18,771 bases of DNA from Cyclostephanos tholiformis (taxonomy: Eukaryota > Bacillariophyta > Thalassiosirophyceae > Thalassiosirales > Thalassiosiraceae). The position numbers and the translations under genes are program-made. Shown piece after piece: positions 7,557 to 17,338 of this stretch. How positions within the stretch are numbered: position 1 is the stretch's first letter; every line of letters starts with the position of its first letter. The stretch lies in NCBI GenBank assembly GCA_036939975.1, contig JALLPB010000564.1:1-18771 (forward strand), written 5' to 3'. The notes under the pieces are model-generated. The model was not told the DNA's origin. It searched no databases and worked only from the letters and a program-made list of their open reading frames with translations.

Positions 7557-10500
7557 ATGTCAAAGGGCGGCGTCAGCACGAACTTCTCCGACCTCCTGAA
7601 GAAGACTGAACACTATGACAAGGACGAACGGTACATGGCGATCTCCGACCTGTGCGAGGCCCTCAAACGGAACGCCGCGCAAGCCGCATCCTTCGTCGAG
7701 GTCCCCACCGGGGTCACCGCATCGGGGGGAAATACTCCCGCCCCTTCAGCGGACGTTGTTCCCCAGATTGACCCCGAAACGGAACGCCGCATTTGCAGCG
7801 CTGTCTTGAAGCTGTTGGATGATTCTAGCAATGACGTTCAGACCGTTGCGGTCAAAACCCTGAGCGTGTTGCTCATCACCGTCCATGAGCATCAGGTTAT
7901 CGAGATTGCTGATCGTCTCTGCACTCTCGTACTGGACCTATCCAAGAGCGAATTGCGCGATGTTTACGCCATCGGTCTCAAGACGCTTGTGGAGACGGTG
8001 CCCTCCTCCATGGGCAACGTCGTCTGTCATCGCTTGATCAATAGTTTGATCGATGGGATCCATAACAACTCTTGCCCTAAAAGCTCCTACACCAGTGAAG
8101 GTAGTGGCAATGGCAACACTTCTTCCGATGATAAATCATCGGAAGAAATTGTGCTGGCTTGTCTCAATGCCCTCACCGACCTTTTGACAAGATTCGGATC
8201 TTCGTCCAACAACATCACGACTCAACACGAGCCGTTGCTCAACGTCACTCTGACGCAGCTCGCGTCTCCCCGACCGGCTGTGAGGAAACGCGCTGGAACA
8301 ACAATCGGTGTCCTCGCAACTGTCATTTCCGACACTCTTCTCCATCGTCTCGTTGAACGCATCTTGGACCAGATCGATTTGGCCGATGGACTCGGTAAGT
8401 CAGGGAAGGAGCGCGCACGGAAGGCTCACAAGTTCATCGATCCCAAGATGGGAAAGACTTTGTCGTCTTCTGATCTGCGTAGCGCAGATACCCGATCCCT
8501 AATTCGCACCATGTGCACAGTGTCGGGCACCGTCGGCCATCGATTGCATCAGGGACACATTGATCGCATCGTTCCCATATTCTTACGTTTTTGCGATCCG
8601 GAGGATGCCGTCACGGGCGATGACGAGGCTTATGACAGCGATAAAGCGATGGGAGACGCAGACGATGTGGCTGGGATATCTGACGAGGCCGTGACCGCGA
8701 TACAGATTGAACTGCGCGAGAGTTGTTTTGCCGGGTTCGAATCGTTTGTGCTGCGCTGTCCGGCGTTAATTCAGCCGCATATGGATCAAATTATTCATTC
8801 TTCTTTGGCATACATGAGATTTGATCCGAACTATTCGTATGGCGGGGACGATACTGGCGACGATGACGGCGAAATTGACGATGAAGATGCAATCGACGAT
8901 CAAGATGAGGATGCTGAAGAATTTGAAGATGATGAGGATGAATACTCCGATGAGGATGATATGTCGGACGAAGAGGATGACGAAAATGTGAGTTATATGT
9001 CTTGTTGACACGTTGTATTTCTGCTCACGTTAACTCGCTAAGCAAGAATTTTCAAACATCAGTGGAAAGTCCGTCGTAGCGCCATCCGCACACTAACTGC
9101 AGTCGTGGAAGCGACGAAGCACGATCCTTCTAAACTTTGGATTGCCGATTATGCATGGAAGAAGAATTCGGATAAGAAAACTTCCGTGGCAGGTGCCCTT
9201 GTGAATCGTTTCAAAGAGCGCGAGGAGAATTGTCGCGTGGACATAATTGAATGTTTCACGCGCCTTCTCTCGTACACGGTTTCTGCGGCCTCATCCGGTG
9301 TGCTGGTGTTAGCGTCGTCATGCTCGATGGATGATGATACCTTGTTGACAGCAGGGAGGGTCGTGGTGGATTTGCGCTCTAATGTATCGTCAGCGATTGT
9401 CAAAGCTAGTGAAAAGCAGCTCCGCGCCAAGAAGGGCGGTGAACGATCTAAATCATCGGCAATTGCACTATTATCTACACTTTCTCTTGCCCCGGGAGGA
9501 GTCGGAGGATCTGATCAAATTAACTCAGTTTTCAAAGAGCTGAAGTCCATTTTAAATGTTGAAGATGATGCCAAGCACAAGCATGTATCAGCCAGCAGCA
9601 AGTCACTCAAGCTGGAGGCTCTCTGTTTGGTGCGAATCATGCTTTCCCGATGCAATCCGCACCAGCACAATTCAACCCACATCAAAAATGCTCTGCTCCC
9701 GATAATGTTGCCTGAAATTTGCAAATGTGTGAACGAAGATTGGTACAAGGTTATTGCTGAAGCTTTGCGTGTGTTGATGGAAGTCCCTCAACTCATGGTC
9801 CTGGGATCAGCCAGTAAGTCGGAGATGGACAAGGTTGCAAATCTTCTTTATAAAGCAATCGAACCCCGCCTAGCACTTTCGGATCTAGACCAGGAAATCA
9901 AAGAATGTGCGCTCGCAGCATCGGCTGCGTTGCTCTCAAAGCTTTCTGCGTCTCTATCAACAGAGCAAACGAATAGAATGTTGAATCTATTATTGCAGCG
10001 ACTCAAAAATGAAACAACTAGGATTGCGGCAATCAAAACGCTGTCGATAATTGGCGCTGCTGCCCAGACGAATGAGGATTTGGATTTGTCCCCCATTATG
10101 AATGCGACGTTGAGTCAGCTCGCCTTGTTGTTGCGACAACAGAGCCGTGGACTGAAGCAAACTTCACTCCAGTGTCTTGACATTTTGGTCCTTTGCCTTG
10201 GCTCCGAGGACGTCGATACAGATGCTGGTCTATTCGACTCTGTCCTGAAAGATCTCGGCGCCGTCATCTCTGACACCGACTTTCACGTTTGTTACTTGAG
10301 TCTATCGGCATCTTACTCCATCTTGAAAGCTCGTCAATCAACTGGCGCCTTGGTCGAGCGGCACATCCTCCCAGCTGCCCTGACTTTGTCCAAATCACCG
10401 TTGCTTCAGAATCCAGCTCTATCATCTCTTTTGCTTTTGCTAGAGGAACTGATAACAAGCAAGGCGATCACGTTCGATAAACTCCGTAATTTGTTGGTCG

Positions 10501-11938
10501 AGCAGATGAACACAAACGGTACCAAGACCAGTAAGCAGGTGATTTCGAATTTAGCTTTGTGCATTGCAACGATAGCTACTGTGGCGACCCCTGCACAGCA
10601 GAAGTCATTCATCAAAAGTACAATCGAATCCATCAATAAATCTGATGATGACAATGCCCAAAGTACGCAACTCAATCTATTAGTGTCAGGGGACTTTGGC
10701 ACGAAGGTTGATTTCAGCTCGATGCCAGGTATGGCAGAAAGTATTCAGCAACTTTACAACCTATCATTTGACTCATCGAACGAGGACATCAAACATGCCG
10801 CGGCGCTTGCTTTAGGAAGGGCATCAGTGGGCGCTGTTGATGTATTTTTACCAGGAATCCTCTCGGATTTAGAGGAAAGCAGCGGAAAAAAACAGTACCT
10901 TCTCCTATCATCTCTCCGTGAATGCATTCATTGCTTCCGTGAAAAGGGGGGCGGTGGCCTCTCTTCCAGCATCCCTGAGATCTTGCCACATTTGGAGAAA
11001 AACTGTGAGAATGATGAGGAGGGTGTTAGGCTGATGGTGGCTGAATGTCTGGGTTCATTGGCCTGCCTTGAGCCGAAAACGATCTTGCCCGTTTTACAAC
11101 AACTCGTGACAAAGGATACTCCTAAAAAAGCGACTGTTCGCTGGTCGGCAGGAAGTGCTGTGAAATTCGCCATTGGAGGTCACATTAGGTAAGCCACACT
11201 TACATACTCTATCTACCTTACTGTCTTGCACATTTTCATGAATTTGGACTGATACAGTTTTCATTGATCTTCATTCTCGGCAGTCCAACCGAAATCGCTC
11301 CTTTTATGCCCACCTTCCTGGGACTGCTCAAAGAAGACGACATAGCTGTCAAAAACATTGCTTTGTTGATGGTGTACTCAGCTGTTCACAATACCCCTCA
11401 GCTCGTCATTCCCAATATGAAGGAACTTATTCTTCCTCAAATAATTGAACTCGCCCAGCTGAACATGCAGCGAAAGATTGACCTTGGCCCTTTCAAACAC
11501 ACAGTTGATGACGCCCTCCCACTCCGGAAAGCGGCGCTCACTGTTTTTGCTACCTGCCTCGATAAGTGCCCTGCCAGTCTGGACATTCCGGCATTCATGC
11601 CCGTGATAGCAAAGGCTCTCGCTGATGTAGAGGACATCCAACTTCAAACTCACCAGATTGTCCTCACCATGTGCTCTCGTTGTCCCATTCTAATTGTCGC
11701 GGCAGCGGATTCATTCGTGGAACCGCTTGACAAAACTGTCAATAAGAAAAAGGGACAGAAGACTGGTACCGAGCTTGAGCGGGTATGCGAGTGGATTAAG
11801 AGCGGACTTCGTGTCATGCTCGCGATCTCAAGGGTGGATGGAGCAATGACCAATAGCCGATTTGCCGAGTTTTTCAATAAAATCAACAATTCCTCCGCGC
11901 ATAAATTTTTGCTTAATGCTGCTGATGACGAACGCTAA
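7557..11938 (+). CDS. CAND1: CAND1 (TIP120) cullin-associated exchange factor, three exons
   Basis: Exons 7557-8987, 9063-11188 and 11284-11938 encode 1403 residues of HEAT-type helical repeats, longer than the ~1230 of the human protein. CAND1 binds unneddylated cullin-RBX1 and drives exchange of substrate receptors on SCF-type ubiquitin ligases, in cytosol and nucleus. The N-terminus (FSDLLKKTEHYDKDERYMAI) and the start of exon 2 (WKVRRSAIRTL, later RFKEREEN) match the family. A strongly acidic tract spans about residues 430-477. The C-terminal TIP120 domain has its signature KIDLGPFKHTVDDALPLRKA at about 1250-1269. Extra length comes partly from inserts near residues 45-70 and 175-200 and from the acidic tract. 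The ATG at 7557 is in a good context (AAACC before it). It lies head to head with the J-protein gene. Confidence 0.94.
8988..9062 (+). other. CAND1 intron 1
   Basis: This 75-bp intron has donor GTGAGT and acceptor AACATCAG. It falls between codons 477 and 478, at the end of the acidic tract. Splicing joins DDEN to WKVRR, matching the conserved CAND1 sequence. Unspliced RNA meets a stop at 9006-9008. Confidence 0.9.
11189..11283 (+). other. CAND1 intron 2
   Basis: This 95-bp intron has donor GTAAGC and acceptor TTCTCGGCAG. It interrupts codon 1186 after its second base. Splicing gives an AGT Ser codon and joins GGHI to SPTEIAPF in frame. Unspliced RNA meets a stop at once (TAA at 11190-11192). 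Confidence 0.9.
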
Positions 11939-12263
11939 CTAAATCTACTGCTATAACGGATCGGCGTGCGAGTATGATGTAACCACCTCGTGGCAAAATT
12001 TTTACTTCTGAATTAGTAGACTTACTACGTGTTCCATCAAGATGATCATAGGTAAGTCGGTACTGCAGGTGAAGGAATCGATATGGGTTGGGGGATGCGG
12101 TATAACGAAGAAGCCTAAACTAATCATTGAGAGTTTTCAGCGAGAAGACTCGATGGATGGCGGGCTTCCCTTTTTTTTTCTTGTCGCTTACTATGCTTCC
12201 ACCCCGATTGCCTAGAGCCCTCTCCTCTTTCTTGCCCTTCTTTCCGCACCCCCCTCCCCTTTT
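11939..12263. other. CAND1 3' flank with pyrimidine-rich tract
   Basis: No gene was identified. The first part should be the CAND1 3' UTR. A 9-T run with C flanks (about 12168-12180) and a C/T-rich stretch to about 12265 follow, with no long conserved-looking frame. Confidence 0.55.
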
Positions 12264-12835
12264 TCAATCAGATTGGGATTATCATTCTGCGTGTGTTAAT
12301 ACAAAACCTGTCAATTTTTGCTTCCGTGGTGCACCCTCCTTTGTATTGACAAATAACTCTGCTCTTGAGGTTAGGGGGTGCATGTCCCAGCAGAATCTCT
12401 CATCTGTCCCATCCAGCCGGTGGAGCTTAATAGGTTGATGACAACCATTCTCCTGGCAAGCTCTCATGCCATCCTGGGTGCATTGAGGACATTCGAGAAA
12501 AATGGTGCGCCATGAACAAATTTTATACCAGCAGCCCTCAACCACATGTTTTCTTTTGCACATTGGACCTATGCCTTTTGCACTTCAGCCTGCAATATTT
12601 CAGGAGACACATCATTTTCCTGTTTTCTCACCCCCACATCAACTGTCCAGCCAACAATCAATCCTGAAATCACAAATCACACATGGTTGAGGTTTTCCTA
12701 GGACTCTGGTTTCATAAGTGCATCTACTGCTCCATCAGAAACCCAGTTCCGGTTGATCATAACCAATAACCATTCCTTTGCAGCTATGAATTGGTGCAAA
12801 TGGATTCCCATATTCCCATGGTACAGCCATTTCTT
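12264..12835 (-). pseudogene. Degenerate coding-like stretch cut by the LTR element
   Basis: Read on the minus strand, this stretch has several coding-like pieces in shifting frames, and I do not recognise the family. The first, just left of the LTR, reads KKWLYHGNMGIHLHQFIAAK and ends at TAG near 12698. The same frame resumes as GLIVGWTVDVGVRKQEND and stops again. A different frame at 12282-12563 is Cys-rich (CPQC, CQENGC, a further FCWDMHP) like a zinc-binding segment. The pieces are consistent with an old, frameshifted gene or transposon fragment, or with a gene having unrecognised introns. The open frame runs straight into the retrotransposon LTR, so the 5' part would lie beyond the right end of this window. 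Confidence 0.35.
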
Positions 12836-13144
12836 TGCTAGACATCGATAGGTAGCTAATGTGATCTTAGCTTTACTGTTAAGTTGGTAAGCGAAATAAT
12901 GATAACATCTTGGGGAGATCTCTGTGATGCTCCCAGGACGTGTCCTATCGATGTAATCGCTAGTGGGGGGCAAGTTGCGGCGGTGGCAAGTCTTGCCTTC
13001 CCATGTGGAACTGCTAAGATAGAGGGGATGTGTCCACGTGGGAATCCCTATTCCCGCGGTTAGGTAGCTTTCTCAAGTAGCTGTATTTACTCTTCCCCTG
13101 GTAGGACTGGGGAAGATATCAGTAAGTAGAGAAGATATCTAGCA
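12836..13144 (-). repeat. 3' LTR (309 bp)
   Basis: The LTR starts TGCTAGA and ends TCTAGCA, a perfect 7-bp terminal inverted repeat with the usual TG...CA ends. Near the U3 start (high coordinates) GAAGATATC occurs twice, at 13112-13120 and 13131-13139, a plausible enhancer repeat. A CCACGTGG palindrome with an E-box core lies near 13034-13041. No clear TATA box was found; GAGTAAATACAG on the minus strand (about 13081-13092) is the nearest AT-rich candidate. Confidence 0.9.
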
Positions 13145-13153
13145 CACCCTTTC
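13145..13153 (-). other. Polypurine tract of the retrotransposon
   Basis: On the minus strand GAAAGGGTG directly abuts the 3' LTR. This is the expected position and composition for the primer of plus-strand DNA synthesis. It is short but purine-pure except for one T. Confidence 0.65.
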
Positions 13154-13186
13154 AGTCACTCTATCTGTCAGCAGTGAATGTATGTG

Positions 13187-16100
13187 TTAAGCAGCTCCTG
13201 CTGCAGGGGCTGCGCCAAGTAGCCCCTTGCCAGATGTGGCGGGGGTACGGTTGGTTGATGCTCGAAGGGCGTCAAGTATGAATTTTGAAGTTAGGATGGT
13301 GGGGCGTTTCTCAATGTGATGAGCTGCGCAGTGATGTTTGGTCCAGTAGTCGGCTCGGTTGTTGGAGCCGGGTCGCCAGTAGTAGCGGAATTGGCCTTGG
13401 GAGTCGCGACAACGAAGCCAATGGAATCTCAAATCCATTGCCTTGGTGCGACGTGGTTGTATGTTGTTTGTGACCACGCCGAAAGCCGTGCTGTTGTCGG
13501 TTTGGATAGGTGTGGTGGGCTGTTTGTGTCCCATCTCTTCGAGAAGGTGTCGCATGGGTATTGCTTCACGGGCGTTGATGTAGAGAGCACCAAGTTCGGC
13601 CTCGGCGGCACTGGACATGACAGCTTTGAGGATTTTGGAGATGTTGAGGACGGCGCCGTTGTTGGGTGGGTCGTCGACGTCGGACGAGCAAAAGAAATGG
13701 CCTCCAACGCGACTGCGTGCGGTCGGCTCGCTGAGGTAGGATGCATCGCTGTGGACTGCTAGGACCATGTCACTCTTTTCGTAGGTTAGGATGGCATCTG
13801 GGTTTGTTGCTGCATAATCAAGGAGCCACTTGACGAGGTAAAGAGTGTAGGTGGTGGGAAGGGCTTGTGCGGAGGCGAGTGAACTAAGGCCGACGAGTAT
13901 GGTCGAATCGACGGCGCGACCGTAGTAGAGAAGGACGCCAACCACCTGACGAACGTATCTCGCCTCCTCTTTGGTAGCTGGCGGCGAAGAGTCAAGGTCC
14001 TTGGCGTACTGCACCTTTGTGCCGTATGATGGGATTGTGTGTGGGAAAGGTTGCATCTGAGGTTTGTCGGGGGGTTTGTGTCCGAAGCGTCGCAGGGCTT
14101 TTTCGATGTAACCCGGCATTGAGAGGTGAACTTTGCGAACAGTGTAGTCCCAATCGATGGTGAGTCCGAGGTATCTGGTGCCCTCCCAATCTATGTCGAT
14201 CTCGTAGTCTTGTCGGAGTACGCTGGCTAAGTGCTCGACATCGTTTTTGTTGGTGTACTTCACGCCAAAGTCGTCGACGACAAGGGTAAAGCTGATCGGG
14301 CGCCAGTCGTGACGCCAATATCCTGGGGTAATCGTGCTCTGTCGGTACCCGGCTTTGTGGAGACGTTTGGTGAGGAGTTCTTGAGCAATTATTCCGGCTT
14401 GCGGGAGGCCGTACATCCCGCGTCGCACTTCGCAGAAGACATTGCCGTCTGCGTCCACTTTGTCGCGGAGTCCGTATTCATCGATGATGTCTTGTGGGAA
14501 TAGGTCTAATTTCATTCGGAAGTATTCGTAGCGGTCCATGGGGGTCATGAGATAGAAGTCCTTGATATCGATTGTCATGAATTTTGCGCCAGGAGTAGAG
14601 ATGACGCTGTTGAACATGAGTTTGACGGTGAGGAGATCGGCTGTTGGAGTGCCACAGTCGTCAGGGTAGTTGATTAGATTCCCGCCCATCGTGATACGTG
14701 TGCGGTATGGGTCTTTCTTCTCGGAGCGGTAGACGCAGACAATACGTCCGTAGGTGATGTCCTTGCGTCTGGCTTGAGGGATCTGTTGTTTGGCCATAAA
14801 TGCGATGGTCTCGGTGGTTGTTGCCAGTCGCCGAATTTCCTTGCCGAACGACTTGCTCCAAACGTCCTTGTGTTTTGGATGATGCTTAAGGAGATGCCTG
14901 TATTCGAGGAGGTCACCTGTTTCATCGTCCAGAACTGCGTAAGCAGAATCGCAGAGGAATTGAAGGGGGAGCTTGCGGGCTGAGGCTTGTTTGGCGGTGA
15001 AAGGTTGCGCCAGGCTGGGAGTTTCCATCATGTGAAAGAGGTAGTCCTGTGTGATTGTCCTGACTTTACGTTGGAGACGTGTGTTTGCCGCTGGTGTTGA
15101 TTTGTCCACGTGGTCTTCCTGTGAGATGACGGGGGTGTTACTGAGGGCACCAACGTCGATGTGAGGATATTCTACTTCCAACGGAGGGAAAGGTGTGTCC
15201 TCTACAGGGTGTCGTGCGGTGGGGTAAGCGCTGGGTTCGTTTGTGGGTACTTTGAGGTTCCCCTGGTGTTCGGTTTCGGTAAGCACCCTCTGAGCTTGGG
15301 CCCGTTCCTTAATCACCCTTTGAGTTGTGGCGTCATCCTTTGCTTTTTCGGCCTCTGATTTGAAGATGCTGATGAGCTGCGCGATTGCGTCCGTTGTCAT
15401 GTTTGGTGGTGGTACAATACCTGCAATGGCGTCGGTGAGACTGTCGGCGGCGCGAAGGAGTGCGTCAGCAGGCGTGATTGTTGGCATCGTCAAATACTTG
15501 TGCTTGAAAAACACCGTGCTGCATACTCTGGTGTGCCTGGTGTCATTGATGAAAACCTTGTGGCAACGGTAATGTTCTGGTGAGTTGCCGACATAGAATC
15601 CGCTGGCTGTGTGCGGTGCCCAAGTTTCGCGAATGCTGGGCGTCAGATGGGCTTCGACTTTGCAACCGAGTGGCGCAAAGGGGTTGGCGTTGTAGTCATG
15701 TTGGCCCCATGCGTACGCGTACGCAGATATGGTGGGGGTCATCCGTGACGGTCGCAGCATGTTGAGAGTGGCTTCGGCCTGTGGCAGGAGTAGGTCCCAG
15801 AGATTCAATGGGAACTTTTTGTCGGCCCCGCATAAAATAGCTACGAAATGGTCCTTGAAGATCTGGATAGCTTTCTTGGCGCGGTTGCGGCGGTGGTCAT
15901 GGGGCGGGACAAGTTGGTAGGTCATGTTATTGCTTTTGATGTTGGTTTTGAATTCCTCTGAGCATTCGTTGTCCAGGATGTGGTGCTTGGGAACGATGTT
16001 GGCGGCGTGCAAGCGGTCGATGAGTGTCTGGTAGGCCCGTATCATCTCTCCGGAGGTGCGATTCTTCATGGGTTCCACTATGATGATGTCGCTGTCACTT

Positions 16101-17335
16101 TCGGTGAGCACCATAATGTATTGATTGCCGCGCTGTGATTTCTTGGGGAACCTGCCAGTCTGGTCGGTATAAATTTTCATGGTGGCTTCGTCGGCGAGGT
16201 CAATGACACAAGAGAATATTGCTTTGTCCTTTGCAAGAGGTCGCACTGGTACGGTTGAGTCCCTTTCGAATCCAAATGCGTCATCGCTATCATCGAGCGG
16301 TGTGTGGGTGGTTGGCTTGGTTGATCGTAACCCACTTGGTGTCTTCCTTCCATGGCCTTTGTGCGTCTCCTCCGAATCGGGGAAATGTTTACGTGCTGCA
16401 TCCAGCGATAGGCCAGGCCACGCGGCGAACTGTTTGTTCTTGATGGCTGCAAGCCATGTCGGTTTGGTTGGAAATCCGGCGGCAGCATGATGGTACCGCA
16501 CCAGTTTGGGCTGAGTTTTCAACTCATAGATGTTGTGGACGGCGTCGCTTGGCAGTGGGCGTGCTGGTAGGAATTCGGTCGGTGGCCGGTTGACGATGAC
16601 GGTGTCGGTGGTGTTGTTCCGCACCATGTCAACGAGCGGGATTCGCCATAAATTGATGTTGGGATCGCGCCAGCCGCGTAGTATGGCGCCTTTGGTGACA
16701 GAAATCTCGGTGTCATTGGCGTCGTAGATGTTGACGGCGTCCTTGTCAAAGATGGTGATGTAATTGGCATCGGCGTACTTGCTCGTGCTGAGGAGGGAAT
16801 GCTGACTGACGCCTGGGGTGATATGGAGTTCGTTGGCGGGTGCTCGAACGGTGAAGGGGTACTCGGCCATTTCGGTGGCTGGTACCACTGCTCCGCTGGG
16901 TAGGATGAATTGTTTAGTGGATTGGCGCCCCGTGCGTCGGCTGGGATCGGTGGTGGTGCCCACTCCAGAGGTAGCGCCGCTGTCGACGATAGTTGATGCG
17001 ATTGTGCCGGTCAGTACGCCCTGGCGTAGCTCATCGTCGTCGATGTCAATTGTAAATTTCTTGGCGTGGCGTTGTTGGAGTTTCTTCTTCCACCGCTCAG
17101 TTATTTTGTTGCGAGTGGCGGGGAGGATGCTTGGGGATACGTCGATGGTGGAGCTGAACTTGACTCGGGGGGAATCATTGGGGTGCAGGGGGGTGATGTG
17201 GTTAACATGCTCTTCGACCAGGCATGGTGGCGGGGATAAGCAAGAATAGAAATTAGATGATAACTTTTGCTTTAGTTGATTAGACTGGGCAACGCTAACA
17301 ACCTCTTTTTTGTTCGTCGTAATCCCCGGTCCCTG
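13187..17335 (-). CDS. pol: Pol polyprotein: protease, integrase, reverse transcriptase, RNase H
   Basis: The frame is open for 1382 codons directly after the Gag stop and in the same frame as Gag; the first ATG-like start is not near its beginning. Numbering from the first codon after the stop, the aspartic protease motif is D118-S-G (IVDSGATSGV). A pre-integrase region contains LWRIPL and HAAAGFPTKPTW. The integrase core has D391 (YTDQTG) and D455 (LDNE), but the third acid position is K487 (RRNRAKKAIQIF, codon 15875-15877). Reverse transcriptase shows D923 (TIDIKDFYL), RRGMYGLPQAG and D1021/D1022 (LVVDDFG). RNase H shows D1197 (HSDASY), SSAAEAELGAL and D1280 (IQTDNSTA). Products would copy and insert the element. 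Expression probably depends on reading through the Gag UGA. With K487 the integrase is likely inactive. Confidence 0.92.
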   Translation of the reverse strand, partial: QGPGITTNKKEVVSVAQSNQLKQKLSSNFYSCLSPPPCLVEEHVNHITPLHPNDSPRVKFSSTIDVSPSILPATRNKITERWKKKLQQRHAKKFTIDIDDDELRQGVLTGTIASTIVDSGATSGVGTTTDPSRRTGRQSTKQFILPSGAVVPATEMAEYPFTVRAPANELHITPGVSQHSLLSTSKYADANYITIFDKDAVNIYDANDTEISVTKGAILRGWRDPNINLWRIPLVDMVRNNTTDTVIVNRPPTEFLPARPLPSDAVHNIYELKTQPKLVRYHHAAAGFPTKPTWLAAIKNKQFAAWPGLSLDAARKHFPDSEETHKGHGRKTPSGLRSTKPTTHTPLDDSDDAFGFERDSTVPVRPLAKDKAIFSCVIDLADEATMKIYTDQTGRFPKKSQRGNQYIMVLTESDSDIIIVEPMKNRTSGEMIRAYQTLIDRLHAANIVPKHHILDNECSEEFKTNIKSNNMTYQLVPPHDHRRNRAKKAIQIFKDHFVAILCGADKKFPLNLWDLLLPQAEATLNMLRPSRMTPTISAYAYAWGQHDYNANPFAPLGCKVEAHLTPSIRETWAPHTASGFYVGNSPEHYRCHKVFINDTRHTRVCSTVFFKHKYLTMPTITPADALLRAADSLTDAIAGIVPPPNMTTDAIAQLISIFKSEAEKAKDDATTQRVIKERAQAQRVLTETEHQGNLKVPTNEPSAYPTARHPVEDTPFPPLEVEYPHIDVGALSNTPVISQEDHVDKSTPAANTRLQRKVRTITQDYLFHMMETPSLAQPFTAKQASARKLPLQFLCDSAYAVLDDETGDLLEYRHLLKHHPKHKDVWSKSFGKEIRRLATTTETIAFMAKQQIPQARRKDITYGRIVCVYRSEKKDPYRTRITMGGNLINYPDDCGTPTADLLTVKLMFNSVISTPGAKFMTIDIKDFYLMTPMDRYEYFRMKLDLFPQDIIDEYGLRDKVDADGNVFCEVRRGMYGLPQAGIIAQELLTKRLHKAGYRQSTITPGYWRHDWRPISFTLVVDDFGVKYTNKNDVEHLASVLRQDYEIDIDWEGTRYLGLTIDWDYTVRKVHLSMPGYIEKALRRFGHKPPDKPQMQPFPHTIPSYGTKVQYAKDLDSSPPATKEEARYVRQVVGVLLYYGRAVDSTILVGLSSLASAQALPTTYTLYLVKWLLDYAATNPDAILTYEKSDMVLAVHSDASYLSEPTARSRVGGHFFCSSDVDDPPNNGAVLNISKILKAVMSSAAEAELGALYINAREAIPMRHLLEEMGHKQPTTPIQTDNSTAFGVVTNNIQPRRTKAMDLRFHWLRCRDSQGQFRYYWRPGSNNRADYWTKHHCAAHHIEKRPTILTSKFILDALRASTNRTPATSGKGLLGAAPAAGAA

Positions 17336-17338
17336 TCA
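17336..17338 (-). other. In-frame UGA between gag and pol, candidate readthrough site
   Basis: Gag ends with TGA followed by CAG GGA, and the same frame then stays open through the whole of pol. A single stop exactly at the gag-pol junction is the layout used for Gag-Pol synthesis by stop-codon readthrough. UGA followed by C is generally a leaky context. A simple nonsense mutation in a former single Gag-Pol frame is the alternative. Confidence 0.55.

Noticed and set aside
8985..9008. CAND1 ending at the stop near 9008 as a short protein
   Set aside because: The conserved protein continues in the next open frame once a canonical 75-bp GT-AG intron is removed.
12884..12892. TTGGTAAGC in the LTR as a second primer binding site
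   Set aside because: It resembles the PBS by nine bases but lies on the opposite strand and inside the LTR, so it is probably coincidence.
13316..13762. Plus-strand frames opposite pol (also 17276-17740 and 17855-18292)
   Set aside because: They are the antisense of conserved RNase H and Gag sequence and carry no independent signals.
16961..16963. Pol starting at 16963
   Set aside because: The codon is GTG and lies just after the protease active site DSGATSG. The frame clearly continues upstream to the Gag stop.
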